Below are positions 16,847-25,114 of a DNA stretch of 64,000 nt, piece by piece. The stretch lies in the NCBI GenBank assembly GCA_963844115.1, contig CAWJNN010000112.1:29153-93152 (forward strand), read 5' to 3'. A program made the position numbers and the translations under genes. This stretch comes from CS4-C045 sp963844115. Its GTDB lineage: Bacteria; Planctomycetota; Planctomycetia; Pirellulales; UBA7805. Each line of letters starts with the position of its first letter. The stretch's first letter is position 1. Below the pieces are notes generated by a model, which saw nothing but the letters and a program-made list of their open reading frames with translations, had not been told where the DNA came from and did no database searches.

Positions 16847-17157
16847 CGGTCAAGGCAAAGGCGTTGCAGTCATTGCGCTAGGCGAAAGCATCCCTTGCAC
16901 CGCAAAACAGAGTTAAAGGATAGCGGTCAGGAGGATTTACGGGCCTCGTTGCACCCCCGCAATCTTCTGTTTTGCCGCATGGCAATGCGGTTGTTGCTAC
17001 AATGATGGTTGCAGCCCATTGTCGCGAGCCGCTACATTGTAGGTTCGGTTTTCCGTCTGTTGCGACAGGGGTAGCAACAGTTCAATACCATCTGATCGTT
17101 CGCGGCAACTCGATTTCCGAGCTGCCGCGCGATGAACGGAATTCCTTCTCTTTTCGC
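16847..17157. other. Intergenic region with two inverted repeats
   Basis: No gene is evident. CGCAAAACAGA (16901-16911) pairs with TCTGTTTTGCCG (16966-16977), and CTACAATG (16997-17004) pairs with CATTGTAG (17035-17042). The first hairpin may terminate the mfn transcript. The second lies before the sigma54 activator gene. Confidence 0.4.
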
Positions 17158-19196
17158 ATGTTAGCCTATCTCGTCATACGTGAAGGGTCGAAGTGGACGG
17201 ACGTGTATCGTCTCGTTCCCGGTCAACGTGTGATGATCGGTCGCGCACGGCGAATCACATCGTTGTCAAAGACGAACGTTGTAGTCGCAATCACGCCGAG
17301 GTGTTCCTGGTTGACGGCGAGTGGATATTGCGAGATCTGGACAGCCGTAACGGGACGCGTGTTGGAAAGCTTCAGGTCAAAGGCGACTACCAGCTGCACG
17401 CCGAAGACGTCGTCCAAATCGGCAAGGTGCAGCTGCAGTTTGTACACGACGTTTCGACCGTCTTTCCTGATTCGAGCTCGATTGTCAAAAAGTCCGGCCC
17501 CACGGCGGACACGTTGGGTGACGGCGAACAGGAACTGTACGACGATCCGGAAAGCGTGCTGAACGCGGACGAGGCAACGAACCAAATCACCCACCGGGCT
17601 CATCAAACTCGGTTTCTCGCCCCGCGCGAAATCAGCCAGGACGACAACGGGACGCCTAAGGTCGGCCGGGCGGCGGCGGCCTTGTGTCGATTGGCGTTTG
17701 AAATCGCGAAGGCACCCGATTTGAACCAGATGTCCGAACTCGTATTGACCGGGTTGTTTCGAGAGACCCACGTTGATGCCGGCGCCTTGTTACTGCTGCC
17801 GCGCGAATACACCGACGTACCGACCAGTACCGAATTGGAAGTGATGGCCGCCCGCACCATGCCGGACGAGACCTACTACCGGGTTTCCGATTTCCTGGCA
17901 ACCACCGTGCTGCGGGAAGGTGAGGCCGTATTCGCGCGAAACGTGATGGACGACAGCGTGCTGGGCGGCCGCGACAGCAAGGGTGAGATTCACGCGACCA
18001 GCGTCATGTGTGCCCCCATTCGCCGCGGAAAACGTGTGCTGGGTTTGATTCATTTGTATTCAACCAAGCCGGACCTGATTCCCGATCCAGACGATCTTGA
18101 TTTCACGCTGGCCGTCGCGGATACGGTCGCCGTTGCGCTGGAGAATCTAAGTCGCCGCGACGAATTGGCCGAGGATCTAAGTTACATTCGCGTCGAGAAC
18201 ATCCAGCTGCGAGAGCGTCTGAAGGTCGAAAGCGAGATCGTTGGCGACAGCGATGCGATCAAGAAGGTGGAAATGGAGATCGGACGTGCGGCACCTAGCC
18301 GCGCCACCGTGCTGATTCGCGGAGAAAGCGGCGTCGGCAAGGAATTGGTCGCTCGTGCGGTCCATTTTTCCAGTCCCCGCCGAAAGGGACCGTTCGTTTG
18401 TTTGAACTGTGCCGCGCTCTCCGAGTCGTTGTTGGAAAGCGAATTGTTCGGACACGAAAAAGGTGCGTTTACCGGCGCGACCGATCGCAAGATCGGGAAG
18501 TTTGAGGCAGCCGATAACGGCACGCTGATGATGGACGAAATCGGCGAAATGAGTCCCTCGATTCAAGCCAAGTTCTTGCGGGTGCTGGAAGGGCATCCTT
18601 TTGAACGCGTCGGCGGTAGTGAACAGATCAGCGCCGATGTCCGTGTGATCGCCGCGACGAATCGAGATCTGGAAAAGGACGTCACCGAAGGGAGTTTCCG
18701 CCGTGATCTCTACTTCCGTCTGCATGTGGTCGACATCGACGTACCCTCATTGCGGAAACGACCAGAGGATATTCGGGCACTGGCGGATCACTTCTTGCGG
18801 AAATTCAACGAAGAAACAGGTCGACGCCTCCAAGGTTTTTCTCCGGCGGCGATGGAAGCCCTGCGTCGGTACCGCTGGCCAGGAAACGTGCGAGAATTAA
18901 AGAACGTCATCGAGCGCACCGTTGTACTTGCGCGAGGGGAAATAATCGAAACGGAAGATTTGACGCTCTCCAAGCTCGCGACGGCGGGCGATTCCGCCGA
19001 TGCATCTGCCCACGCCAAGGAATACGAACCGATGTCGCTGGCCGACATGGAACGCAAACATATCCTGGCCACGCTGCAGTCGACCGGATGGAATAAGAGC
19101 CGGACCGCTGCAATTCTGGGTATTGAACGATCGACGTTGGATCGCAAAATTCGTCGCTACGAATTGGGCGAACAGCGTTCGACCCATCACGTTTGA
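17158..19196 (+). CDS. FHA-GAF-sigma54 activator (Fis-type), frameshifted
   Basis: About 679 residues once repaired. Residues 1-100 form an FHA domain: MLAYLVIREGSKW...VMIGRA, then ANHIVVKDERCSRNHAEV and DSRNGTRV. The frame changes near 17245, and one missing base restores GRA-TANHIVV. Next come a GAF domain (about 170-330) and the AAA+ domain, with Walker A RGESGVGKE, the sigma54-contact loop GAFTGA and Walker B DEIGEM, then a Fis helix-turn-helix (NKSRTAAILGIERSTLDRKIRRY). Such proteins drive open-complex formation by RpoN-RNA polymerase. FHA binds phosphothreonine, so input probably comes from a Ser/Thr kinase. The target genes are unknown. Confidence 0.9.
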
Positions 19197-19358
19197 GGCC
19201 GCGGAGCGGGGAGTGCGGAGTGGAATGATGGAATAGGGGAAGAATGGAATGTTGGAAAGATTGAAAGATGAATCATCGCGTGAATCGCGGCGATTAACGC
19301 CCGTCAAGATTCCATAGTTCCACCATTCCTATATTCCACCATTCCATTCCTCCAGTCC
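19197..19358. repeat. Inverted GGAATG/CATTCC word clusters between convergent genes
   Basis: The left half (about 19218-19262) carries GGAATGATGGAATAG-type words; the right half (about 19308-19350) carries the complementary CTATTCCACCATTCC-type words. The two halves can pair loosely. The position between two convergent stops fits a bidirectional terminator or a spreading short-word repeat like others in this window. Confidence 0.6.
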
Positions 19359-20087
19359 TCAATGTGGCGGATAGAACCGAGCCAGTCGGTCGGGCGATAT
19401 GCCGATTTTTTCCGCGGTCAACAGCGACCAGTTGTACAACGTCTGACGAATGACCCCGTTCCGCTGCCAGCGCCGGGGACTAACATAAATTGGACCAGGT
19501 AACAGTGCCGGTCGGCCATGCAGGCGTAGCGATCGCATCAGCCGCAAGTCCTCCATCAGGGAAACCGTTGGAAATCCGCCGACCGCGTTAAAGGTCGAGC
19601 GCCTCACGAAAATGCCCTGGTCACCGTAAGCAATGTGCAATCGCCGCACGCGCATGGCGTTTCCTCGTTCAATGAATCGGTAGAGTGACCCTTCGGCTTG
19701 GATCTGTTGCAGGAACCCGCCGTAATGGACCTGGCCGTCCTGGCAGACCGTGCGGATTTGATCGACGGTGCCGGCGGCCAGCCAATTGTCCGCGTGTAGA
19801 AAGAGAAGGATGTCGCCGTTGGCGGCTCGAGCGCCCTGATTCTGCTGAATCGCGCGTCCTGTCGAGCTTTCAACGACCTGGCACGCTTGCTGACGGGCAA
19901 TCGATGCCGAGCCATCAGTGCTGCCACCATCGCTGACGATGACTTCGTCTGCGCCGGCCGCCCACGCGCGTCGGACTGCCGATTCGACGGTCGCGGCTTC
20001 GTTCAGTACGGGAATGACCGCGGAGACTTTTTGCACTCGTTTGACCAACAGCTGTTTACGGCTCGCACGCGTGGCGTGGCGCGTCAT
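19359..20087 (-). CDS. Family 2 glycosyltransferase (TIGR04283-like)
   Basis: 242 residues. The GT2 core is VSAVIPVLNEAATVESA, then VIVSDGGSTDGSA, and LLFLHADN with the metal-binding acidic motif. The pattern GDILLFLHAD resembles the TIGR04283 group linked to arsenosugar biosynthesis in some bacteria, but no partner of that pathway is seen here. The start is ATG 20087, overlapping the hisN stop in an ATGA, so it is translationally coupled to the phosphatase upstream. The open frame extends to 20300 only as a shadow of that gene. Confidence 0.82.
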   Translation of the reverse strand: MTRHATRASRKQLLVKRVQKVSAVIPVLNEAATVESAVRRAWAAGADEVIVSDGGSTDGSASIARQQACQVVESSTGRAIQQNQGARAANGDILLFLHADNWLAAGTVDQIRTVCQDGQVHYGGFLQQIQAEGSLYRFIERGNAMRVRRLHIAYGDQGIFVRRSTFNAVGGFPTVSLMEDLRLMRSLRLHGRPALLPGPIYVSPRRWQRNGVIRQTLYNWSLLTAEKIGISPDRLARFYPPH

Positions 20088-20884
20088 GTCTGGCGTGTGA
20101 TCTCCAGCACTTCCTGTAGAACGAGCTGATTTGTGGCCACGCCGTCGCCGCCGTCGATTGTCGCGTTGCCCCGCCAGTCGGTGAAGGTGCCCCCTGACTC
20201 CTGCAGGATCGGCAGCAGCGCTGCGGCGTCCCAAACGTTTAAGGCGGGATCCACCATCACTTCCGCTCGTCCGGTGGCGACCAGCACGTACCCATAACAA
20301 TCGCCCCAGGTTCGCGTCATGCGCGAGCGCTTTTCGAGCGTCTCGAAAACCGGGAGGCCTCCCCGCTGGGAAAACGAATCGATGTCGGTCGTCAGGAAGA
20401 TCCCGTCACGAAGGTTCGCCTGGGTGGATACCTTACATGCGACCGGTGGTTGGCCACCGCTTACACACCAGGCCCCCTGACCAATCGCGGCATACACCAA
20501 CTCGTTCAACGCGGGAACATTAATCACCCCGATTTGTGGTTCCTCGTCCAGCGTCACCCCGATCAGCGTCCCGTAGAGCGGTACTCCCGACACAAAGGAC
20601 TTCGTACCGTCAATCGGATCCAGTATCCAACGGTAACCCGTCGTACCGATGCGTTCGGGGTATTCCTCTCCGACGATCCCGTCCTCTGGGAAATGCTCCG
20701 CAATTCGCTCGCGCAATAACGTTTCCGCTTCGCGATCGGCGACGGTGACAGGAGAATCGTCCGCTTTGCGTTCGACTTGAAGTCCGGACGTGCGAAAGTG
20801 CGTTAACGTCAAGTCGCCGGCCTCCAGGGCGATCTGGCGGGCAACCTGGTAACGGGTCAGCAGAGATTCTGAATCGGCGGACAT
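20084..20884 (-). CDS. hisN: Inositol-monophosphatase family, HisN-type phosphatase
   Basis: 266 residues. Metal-binding motifs are GEEYPE (first Glu), WILDPIDGTKSFVSG and WDAAALLPILQESGG, in the usual order and spacing for Li-sensitive Mg2+ phosphatases. The sequence around SGVPLYGTLIGV suits the histidinol-phosphatase (HisN) subgroup better than inositol phosphatases, though substrate calls in this family are weak. No other his gene is nearby. It is upstream of and overlaps the glycosyltransferase. Confidence 0.82.
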   Translation of the reverse strand: MSADSESLLTRYQVARQIALEAGDLTLTHFRTSGLQVERKADDSPVTVADREAETLLRERIAEHFPEDGIVGEEYPERIGTTGYRWILDPIDGTKSFVSGVPLYGTLIGVTLDEEPQIGVINVPALNELVYAAIGQGAWCVSGGQPPVACKVSTQANLRDGIFLTTDIDSFSQRGGLPVFETLEKRSRMTRTWGDCYGYVLVATGRAEVMVDPALNVWDAAALLPILQESGGTFTDWRGNATIDGGDGVATNQLVLQEVLEITRQT

Positions 20885-20900
20885 CGGTTTAGCGACAGCG

Positions 20901-20950
20901 AGCGCTCGTAAGGAACGCTCGTAAAGACAAGGAACGCTCGTAAAGACAAG
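20901..20950. repeat. Two 19-bp direct repeats upstream of hisN
   Basis: GGAACGCTCGTAAAGACAA occurs twice head to tail at 20912-20949, preceded by a partial copy (GAGCGCTCGTAA). It lies in the leader of the hisN-glycosyltransferase transcript. Confidence 0.7.
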
Positions 20951-20995
20951 GTGCGCATGTGAATCGGAACAGCCAAATGTAGTCAGAAGGCCGGC

Positions 20996-21445
20996 CTATT
21001 TCAACGCAGTCGCATCGCTCGCTGTTGCCCCCGTTGCGGGCGGCAATTTACCCCTGCCCATCAGGTCTGCCAACGTCGTCTCCTGCAGATGCTGTCGCGA
21101 ACTAAGGGTGATCTTTTTCATCACTTGGGCCAGGCGATCGGACGCAGAGTCGTTTTGGCCTTTGTCCAAGGAGGCTTCCAGCTTTAGAGGGCCTTCAACC
21201 GATTCGATCACTTCCAAAAGATTGATCTCTTCCGGCGCCTTGACCAGCCGGTAACCGCCATCGACGCCCCGTGTCGAACTAAGGATGCCGCTGTTCACCA
21301 TGCTGCGCAGTATCTGCAAAAGAAACCGTTCGGGCATTTCGCCCTGTGCAGCTAACCGGCTGGATGGCACCGGTCCAAGAGAGTCGAATTTAGCTAACAG
21401 AGTTGTGGCTCGAATCGCGTACACCACGGCACGGGAAAACTTCAT
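20996..21445 (-). CDS. Rrf2 family transcriptional regulator, cysteine-less
   Basis: 149 residues. The N-terminal winged helix is typical of Rrf2: FSRAVVYAIRATTLLA, MPERFLLQILRSMVNSGILSSTRGVDGGYRL. IscR and NsrR hold an Fe-S cluster through three cysteines in the region that here reads LEASLDKGQNDSASDR. This protein has no cysteine there, so a cluster-based sensor function of the usual kind is unlikely. It is transcribed away from the small conserved gene and towards hisN. Its targets are unknown. Confidence 0.85.
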   Translation of the reverse strand: MKFSRAVVYAIRATTLLAKFDSLGPVPSSRLAAQGEMPERFLLQILRSMVNSGILSSTRGVDGGYRLVKAPEEINLLEVIESVEGPLKLEASLDKGQNDSASDRLAQVMKKITLSSRQHLQETTLADLMGRGKLPPATGATASDATALK

Positions 21446-22039
21446 CGCGCATCTCCGAATTACAGCAGATCAAGGTCGAAGGACCTGCGATCGCCGCCGT
21501 GAGGAATTACGAATGGTCGTTTTGCCGTCTTCTGTTATCCGTTCTCTCGTGGGTCCTACCCCTGAGCAGTTGCATAGTCTATGGAGTTCAATAATCGCTG
21601 TCAAACGAAATTCAAGAACCACGGAATCACGGAGGGCCCGGGAACAAATTGAGGAGAGCGGAGGTAGCGCGGGCATTGCCGACCCTATATCTTGTGAAGG
21701 CGGCAATTACACGACGAGCGTTGTAGAGGCTATCGCGTACGTCGTCTCCGTATCCTCCGTGACTTCATACTACGTGACTTCGCGGTGAATCCAAGTTAGG
21801 GGATTTACCCAGGTGCCGAGCCTGCGGGGTTGCGTGGTCCCCAATCGGTCGTTTTCCGACCTATTCTTCGAAAGGCAAAGGTCTCTGCCGAGGCCCTTTT
21901 TCCCCTTTCTCGCCCGACTTTTCACTACGACCGTCAGAGTCGTTATGTCCTGTTTGACGATTGCCATTTTGCGACATAGGGTTTGAGGACTCGATGCTGC
22001 ACACAGCAGCAGGTCCCCATCGAATTCAAGGAGCCGTTC
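21446..22039. other. 594-bp intergenic region between divergent genes
   Basis: No supported gene; the short open frames here lack starts, ribosome sites and family features. The right part contains a plausible promoter for the downstream small gene (separate entry). The phrase CGTGACTT is repeated around 21758-21780. Upstream control elements of the Rrf2 gene probably also lie here. Confidence 0.4.
21954..21982 (+). promoter_or_regulatory. Candidate promoter for the conserved 84-residue gene
   Basis: TTGACG at 21954-21959 and TAGGGT at 21977-21982 are 17 bases apart and about 58 bases before the gene. The -35 matches five of six positions; the -10 is weaker. Confidence 0.4.
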
Positions 22040-22294
22040 ATGTCCGAAGCCCAACTTACACCAGCGCCGGTCGCCGTCCAAAGCGGGCGCTTCGAGGACC
22101 GTCGTCACTACGAAGAAGGTTTAGCGTCACCGTCTCGTGAGCGCCGTCAGTTCAGTAACTCGCACGAAAGCCTGTCGCCGGACGCGCAGGAGCTGGCACG
22201 AGCAATCGATCAATACAAGCTGGTCCATCGTCGTCGCTTCATTACGTACGAAGAGATGCTGTCGGTCGTCACGGCGCTGGGCTACCACAAGTAG
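22040..22294 (+). CDS. Small conserved planctomycete-type protein, 84 residues
   Basis: ATG 22040 sits 6 bases after AAGGAG, an excellent ribosome-binding site. The first half is disordered and Pro/Ala/Arg-rich. The second half, SLSPDAQELARAIDQYKLVHRRRFITYEEMLSVVTALGYHK, looks like a compact helical unit with a basic HRRRF turn. The helix-turn-helix-like look and small size suggest a nucleic-acid-binding or regulatory protein, but the function is unknown. I believe similar small proteins recur in planctomycetes, without being able to check. Confidence 0.75.
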   Translation: MSEAQLTPAPVAVQSGRFEDRRHYEEGLASPSRERRQFSNSHESLSPDAQELARAIDQYKLVHRRRFITYEEMLSVVTALGYHK

Positions 22295-22312
22295 GCCAGG
22301 CCGTTCGGGAGA

Positions 22313-22402
22313 CGGGTTACGGGATCCGGGTTACGGGATCCGGGTTACGGGATCCGGGTTACGGGATCCGGGATTCGGGATCCGGGTTACGGGATTCGGG
22401 AT
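22313..22402. repeat. 14-bp GGGTTACGGGATCC tandem repeat
   Basis: Six to seven copies of a 14-bp double heptad (GGGTTACGGGATCC, with GGGATTC variants). It is the reverse-complement relative of the CCCGCAT array that starts about 30 bases later, so the two could form a large foldback. Confidence 0.88.
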
Positions 22403-22432
22403 CCACGCCGGAAAGCGACGGCAACTTTCTCG

Positions 22433-22767
<335 letters not shown>

Positions 22768-22770
22768 GCT

Positions 22771-23739
22771 CTAATTTCCGCCGCGGAATAGCGGTTCATA
22801 CAGCTTATCGACCGTGACCAGTCCGACCGTTTTGCCGGATTCGTCTACCAGTCGTGCGAGCATTTCATTGGCGCTTTGAAGACTCATCAGAGCGGACAGA
22901 TGATTTGCTTCGGCCGAAATCTCAAGGAGCGGCCTCATTTTCTGTTTCGGCGATACCTTGTCCAGATACACGTCGGCCACATCGAAGTATCCCAGCAGCT
23001 TTCCCTTGATACCTCCTCGTCCTACCGGCACGGCAGATAGCTGATGCTCTCTTGCGAACCGCAGTACTTCCGAAGTCGTCGCCCGCTCGCTAACCGACAG
23101 CAGTTCCTCCAGTGGCGTTGAAAAAGCGGTAATCGGATGATTGGCGATCGCGAAGATTCCTTGCGATCGCGCACGTTGACTGGGCCACAAAATGCCAGCC
23201 TCATGTCCTTCTTCCAGCACCTGCTCGAGCTCTTTGCGGGCAAGATGTCGCTGCAGTTTCTGCGGCGATTGCCCGGCAATCCGCTCCAAGACCCAGCTGA
23301 TCAGCAACAGCAGAATGCTGACAGGAGCGAAGAATACCGCGCAGACGATAAACATTGGTGCGCAGGCACGCAAAACGCCATGCGGCTTGTAGAAGAAAAG
23401 GCTCTTGGGCAATAACTCGCCATAGACGAACAGGATCGGTGCCAGAACGACCGGTGCGATCAATTCGGCGGCCAATCCGCCACGGAACAATTGTCCCGCG
23501 GCCATAACGATCGCCAGGGACATCACGTAGTTGGCCAGATTGTTACCGGTCAGGCATGTGGCAACGAAGATCGAGGGATAGTTGGTCAGCCACAATAGCG
23601 CGCGATCCAGCAGATTGCCTTCTTGCGCGTCGATCTGCAAACGGACCCGAGGAACCCGGTAGAAACCCGTTTCGCTGCCGCTGAAAAAGGCGCTCAGCAC
23701 CAATCCAAGCGTTAACAACAGAAGGCTCAACCAGATCAT
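22771..23739 (-). CDS. CNNM/DUF21-CBS membrane protein (short form)
   Basis: 322 residues. An N-terminal DUF21/CNNM transmembrane domain (LLLLTLGLVLSAFFSGSETGFYR, with the family's FSGSETG motif) is followed by a pair of CBS domains. The C-terminal CorC/HlyC domain found in its neighbour is absent. The family is linked to Mg2+ or Co2+ export or homeostasis. Its start overlaps the stop of the upstream homologue by 4 bases (ATGA), so the two are co-translated and may form a heterodimer. A large heptad array begins right after its stop. Confidence 0.87.
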   Translation of the reverse strand: MIWLSLLLLTLGLVLSAFFSGSETGFYRVPRVRLQIDAQEGNLLDRALLWLTNYPSIFVATCLTGNNLANYVMSLAIVMAAGQLFRGGLAAELIAPVVLAPILFVYGELLPKSLFFYKPHGVLRACAPMFIVCAVFFAPVSILLLLISWVLERIAGQSPQKLQRHLARKELEQVLEEGHEAGILWPSQRARSQGIFAIANHPITAFSTPLEELLSVSERATTSEVLRFAREHQLSAVPVGRGGIKGKLLGYFDVADVYLDKVSPKQKMRPLLEISAEANHLSALMSLQSANEMLARLVDESGKTVGLVTVDKLYEPLFRGGN

Positions 23740-24995
23740 CCGTTGGCCTCCGACGATTTATCGACCGTTAAGTGCACCAACATCTGTCCCCGATCGGGCA
23801 GCTGGACAACTTCAAATTTATATACACCACAGCGGCACCGATCACCGACCTCCGGGAGACGGCCCAGTTCTTCTTGAATCAGCCCCGCGACCGTGACGGA
23901 TCGCGCCGGTGGATGCGCGGCGTTGAATTGACGTTCCAGGCGGCGCAACGTCGTCATGCCCGTGACGCGCCACAGTCCTTTGCCCGCTTGTTCAATCGAC
24001 TGCCGTTTCAATAGTCGTTCACTGCGGCTTGAGTCACGGGTAAACGTCGTATGCAGGATATCCTCAAACGTTATGATCCCTATCGTTTCACCGAACTCGT
24101 TGACGACGGCGGCCACGCGATGGTCGTTTTCCCGCATCTGCTCCATGGCGTGAGCGACGGTGGTACACCACGGTATATAAACGATTTGGCGAGCTTCTTT
24201 CGCCAGATCGTCCTTCGGGTCGGCCGTAACCTCGTGGACGGGAATCGCCGCCACCACTTCTTCGGTGTCGGGCTCGGTGACCAACACATAGCCGCTTGGC
24301 GGCGCGCGACCGGCTAAATCGTCGAGCGAGACCGGCGGGCGGAAAGAAACGAATTGCGTACGCGGGCGCATTAGTTCGTCGACGCGCATCGTCGACAAGG
24401 CGACGATCGACTGCAGGACCGTCTTTTCCTGCTGCAGCAGTGTCGCATCCGTCGTGGAAAGCTGCACGGCTCGTTCCAGGTCGGCTACCTCCAGGTAGGG
24501 TTCAGGTTTGAAACGCGGCCAGATCACTCGCCGGGATACCAGGTTGGCCAGCCGCAAAGCGGGAATGATCGGTTCGACCACCCGGACCGCCGCTGCCAAG
24601 GGGATTGAAAGCCACGTGGCAAAACGTCGCGGTTGCAAGACCGCCAGCGACTTGGGCAGCATTTCTGCGAACATAATGATGGTCAGCAACGAGACCAGCG
24701 CGAAGCCGCCCGCGTACTCGCGTTGACCGGCCGCTTCCAGTCGCAGGCTCGCGATCGACGCCATCGCAAAATAGGTCACGTTGACCACCAGGTTCCAAAA
24801 CAGGATGGCCGTTAGCAGTCGGTCCGAGTCTTCCAAGAGCTTGGCGGCCAACCGCTGTCGCCGTCCGCCTTCGGCGAGTTCCCGTCGTTGCTGAGCATTC
24901 AGAAGAAACAGGGCGGCTTCGCTGGACGAGAAAAATCCCGAAAAAAGGATCAGCAGCCCCATCGCGGAAAGCCAGGCGATTTGTTCGAAGGTCAC
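23736..24995 (-). CDS. CNNM/CorC family protein (DUF21-CBS-CorC_HlyC)
   Basis: 419 residues. DUF21 membrane domain at 1-170 with FSGFFSSSEAALF (the same motif as in the neighbour), a CBS pair at about 190-320 including DDLAKEARQIVYIPWCTTVAHAMEQM and ETIGIITFEDIL, then a CorC_HlyC domain (KGLWRVTGMTTLRRLERQF...VYKFEVVQLPDRGQMLVHLTV). It is probably a metal-ion transport or efflux regulator at the cytoplasmic membrane. It is the upstream member of a coupled pair with the shorter paralogue. Confidence 0.88.
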   Translation of the reverse strand: MTFEQIAWLSAMGLLILFSGFFSSSEAALFLLNAQQRRELAEGGRRQRLAAKLLEDSDRLLTAILFWNLVVNVTYFAMASIASLRLEAAGQREYAGGFALVSLLTIIMFAEMLPKSLAVLQPRRFATWLSIPLAAAVRVVEPIIPALRLANLVSRRVIWPRFKPEPYLEVADLERAVQLSTTDATLLQQEKTVLQSIVALSTMRVDELMRPRTQFVSFRPPVSLDDLAGRAPPSGYVLVTEPDTEEVVAAIPVHEVTADPKDDLAKEARQIVYIPWCTTVAHAMEQMRENDHRVAAVVNEFGETIGIITFEDILHTTFTRDSSRSERLLKRQSIEQAGKGLWRVTGMTTLRRLERQFNAAHPPARSVTVAGLIQEELGRLPEVGDRCRCGVYKFEVVQLPDRGQMLVHLTVDKSSEANG

Positions 24996-25007
24996 GGCCT
25001 ACCCTTT

Positions 25008-25113
25008 GAACGTCGAACATCGAACGCTCAACGTCCAACGTCCAACTTGATGTTTATCGTCGTCTGACTTCTGCTTTCGATGTTCGACGTTGGATGTTGG
25101 ATGTTCGACGTTC
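25008..25113. repeat. Foldback of GAACGTCGAACATC words
   Basis: Left words (about 25008-25048, GAACGTCGAACATCGAACG...) are the reverse complement of right words (about 25076-25112, ...CGATGTTCGACGTTGGATG). They flank a ~28-base centre. This is another short-word repeat, lying between two minus-strand genes. Confidence 0.75.
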
Positions 25114-25114
25114 C

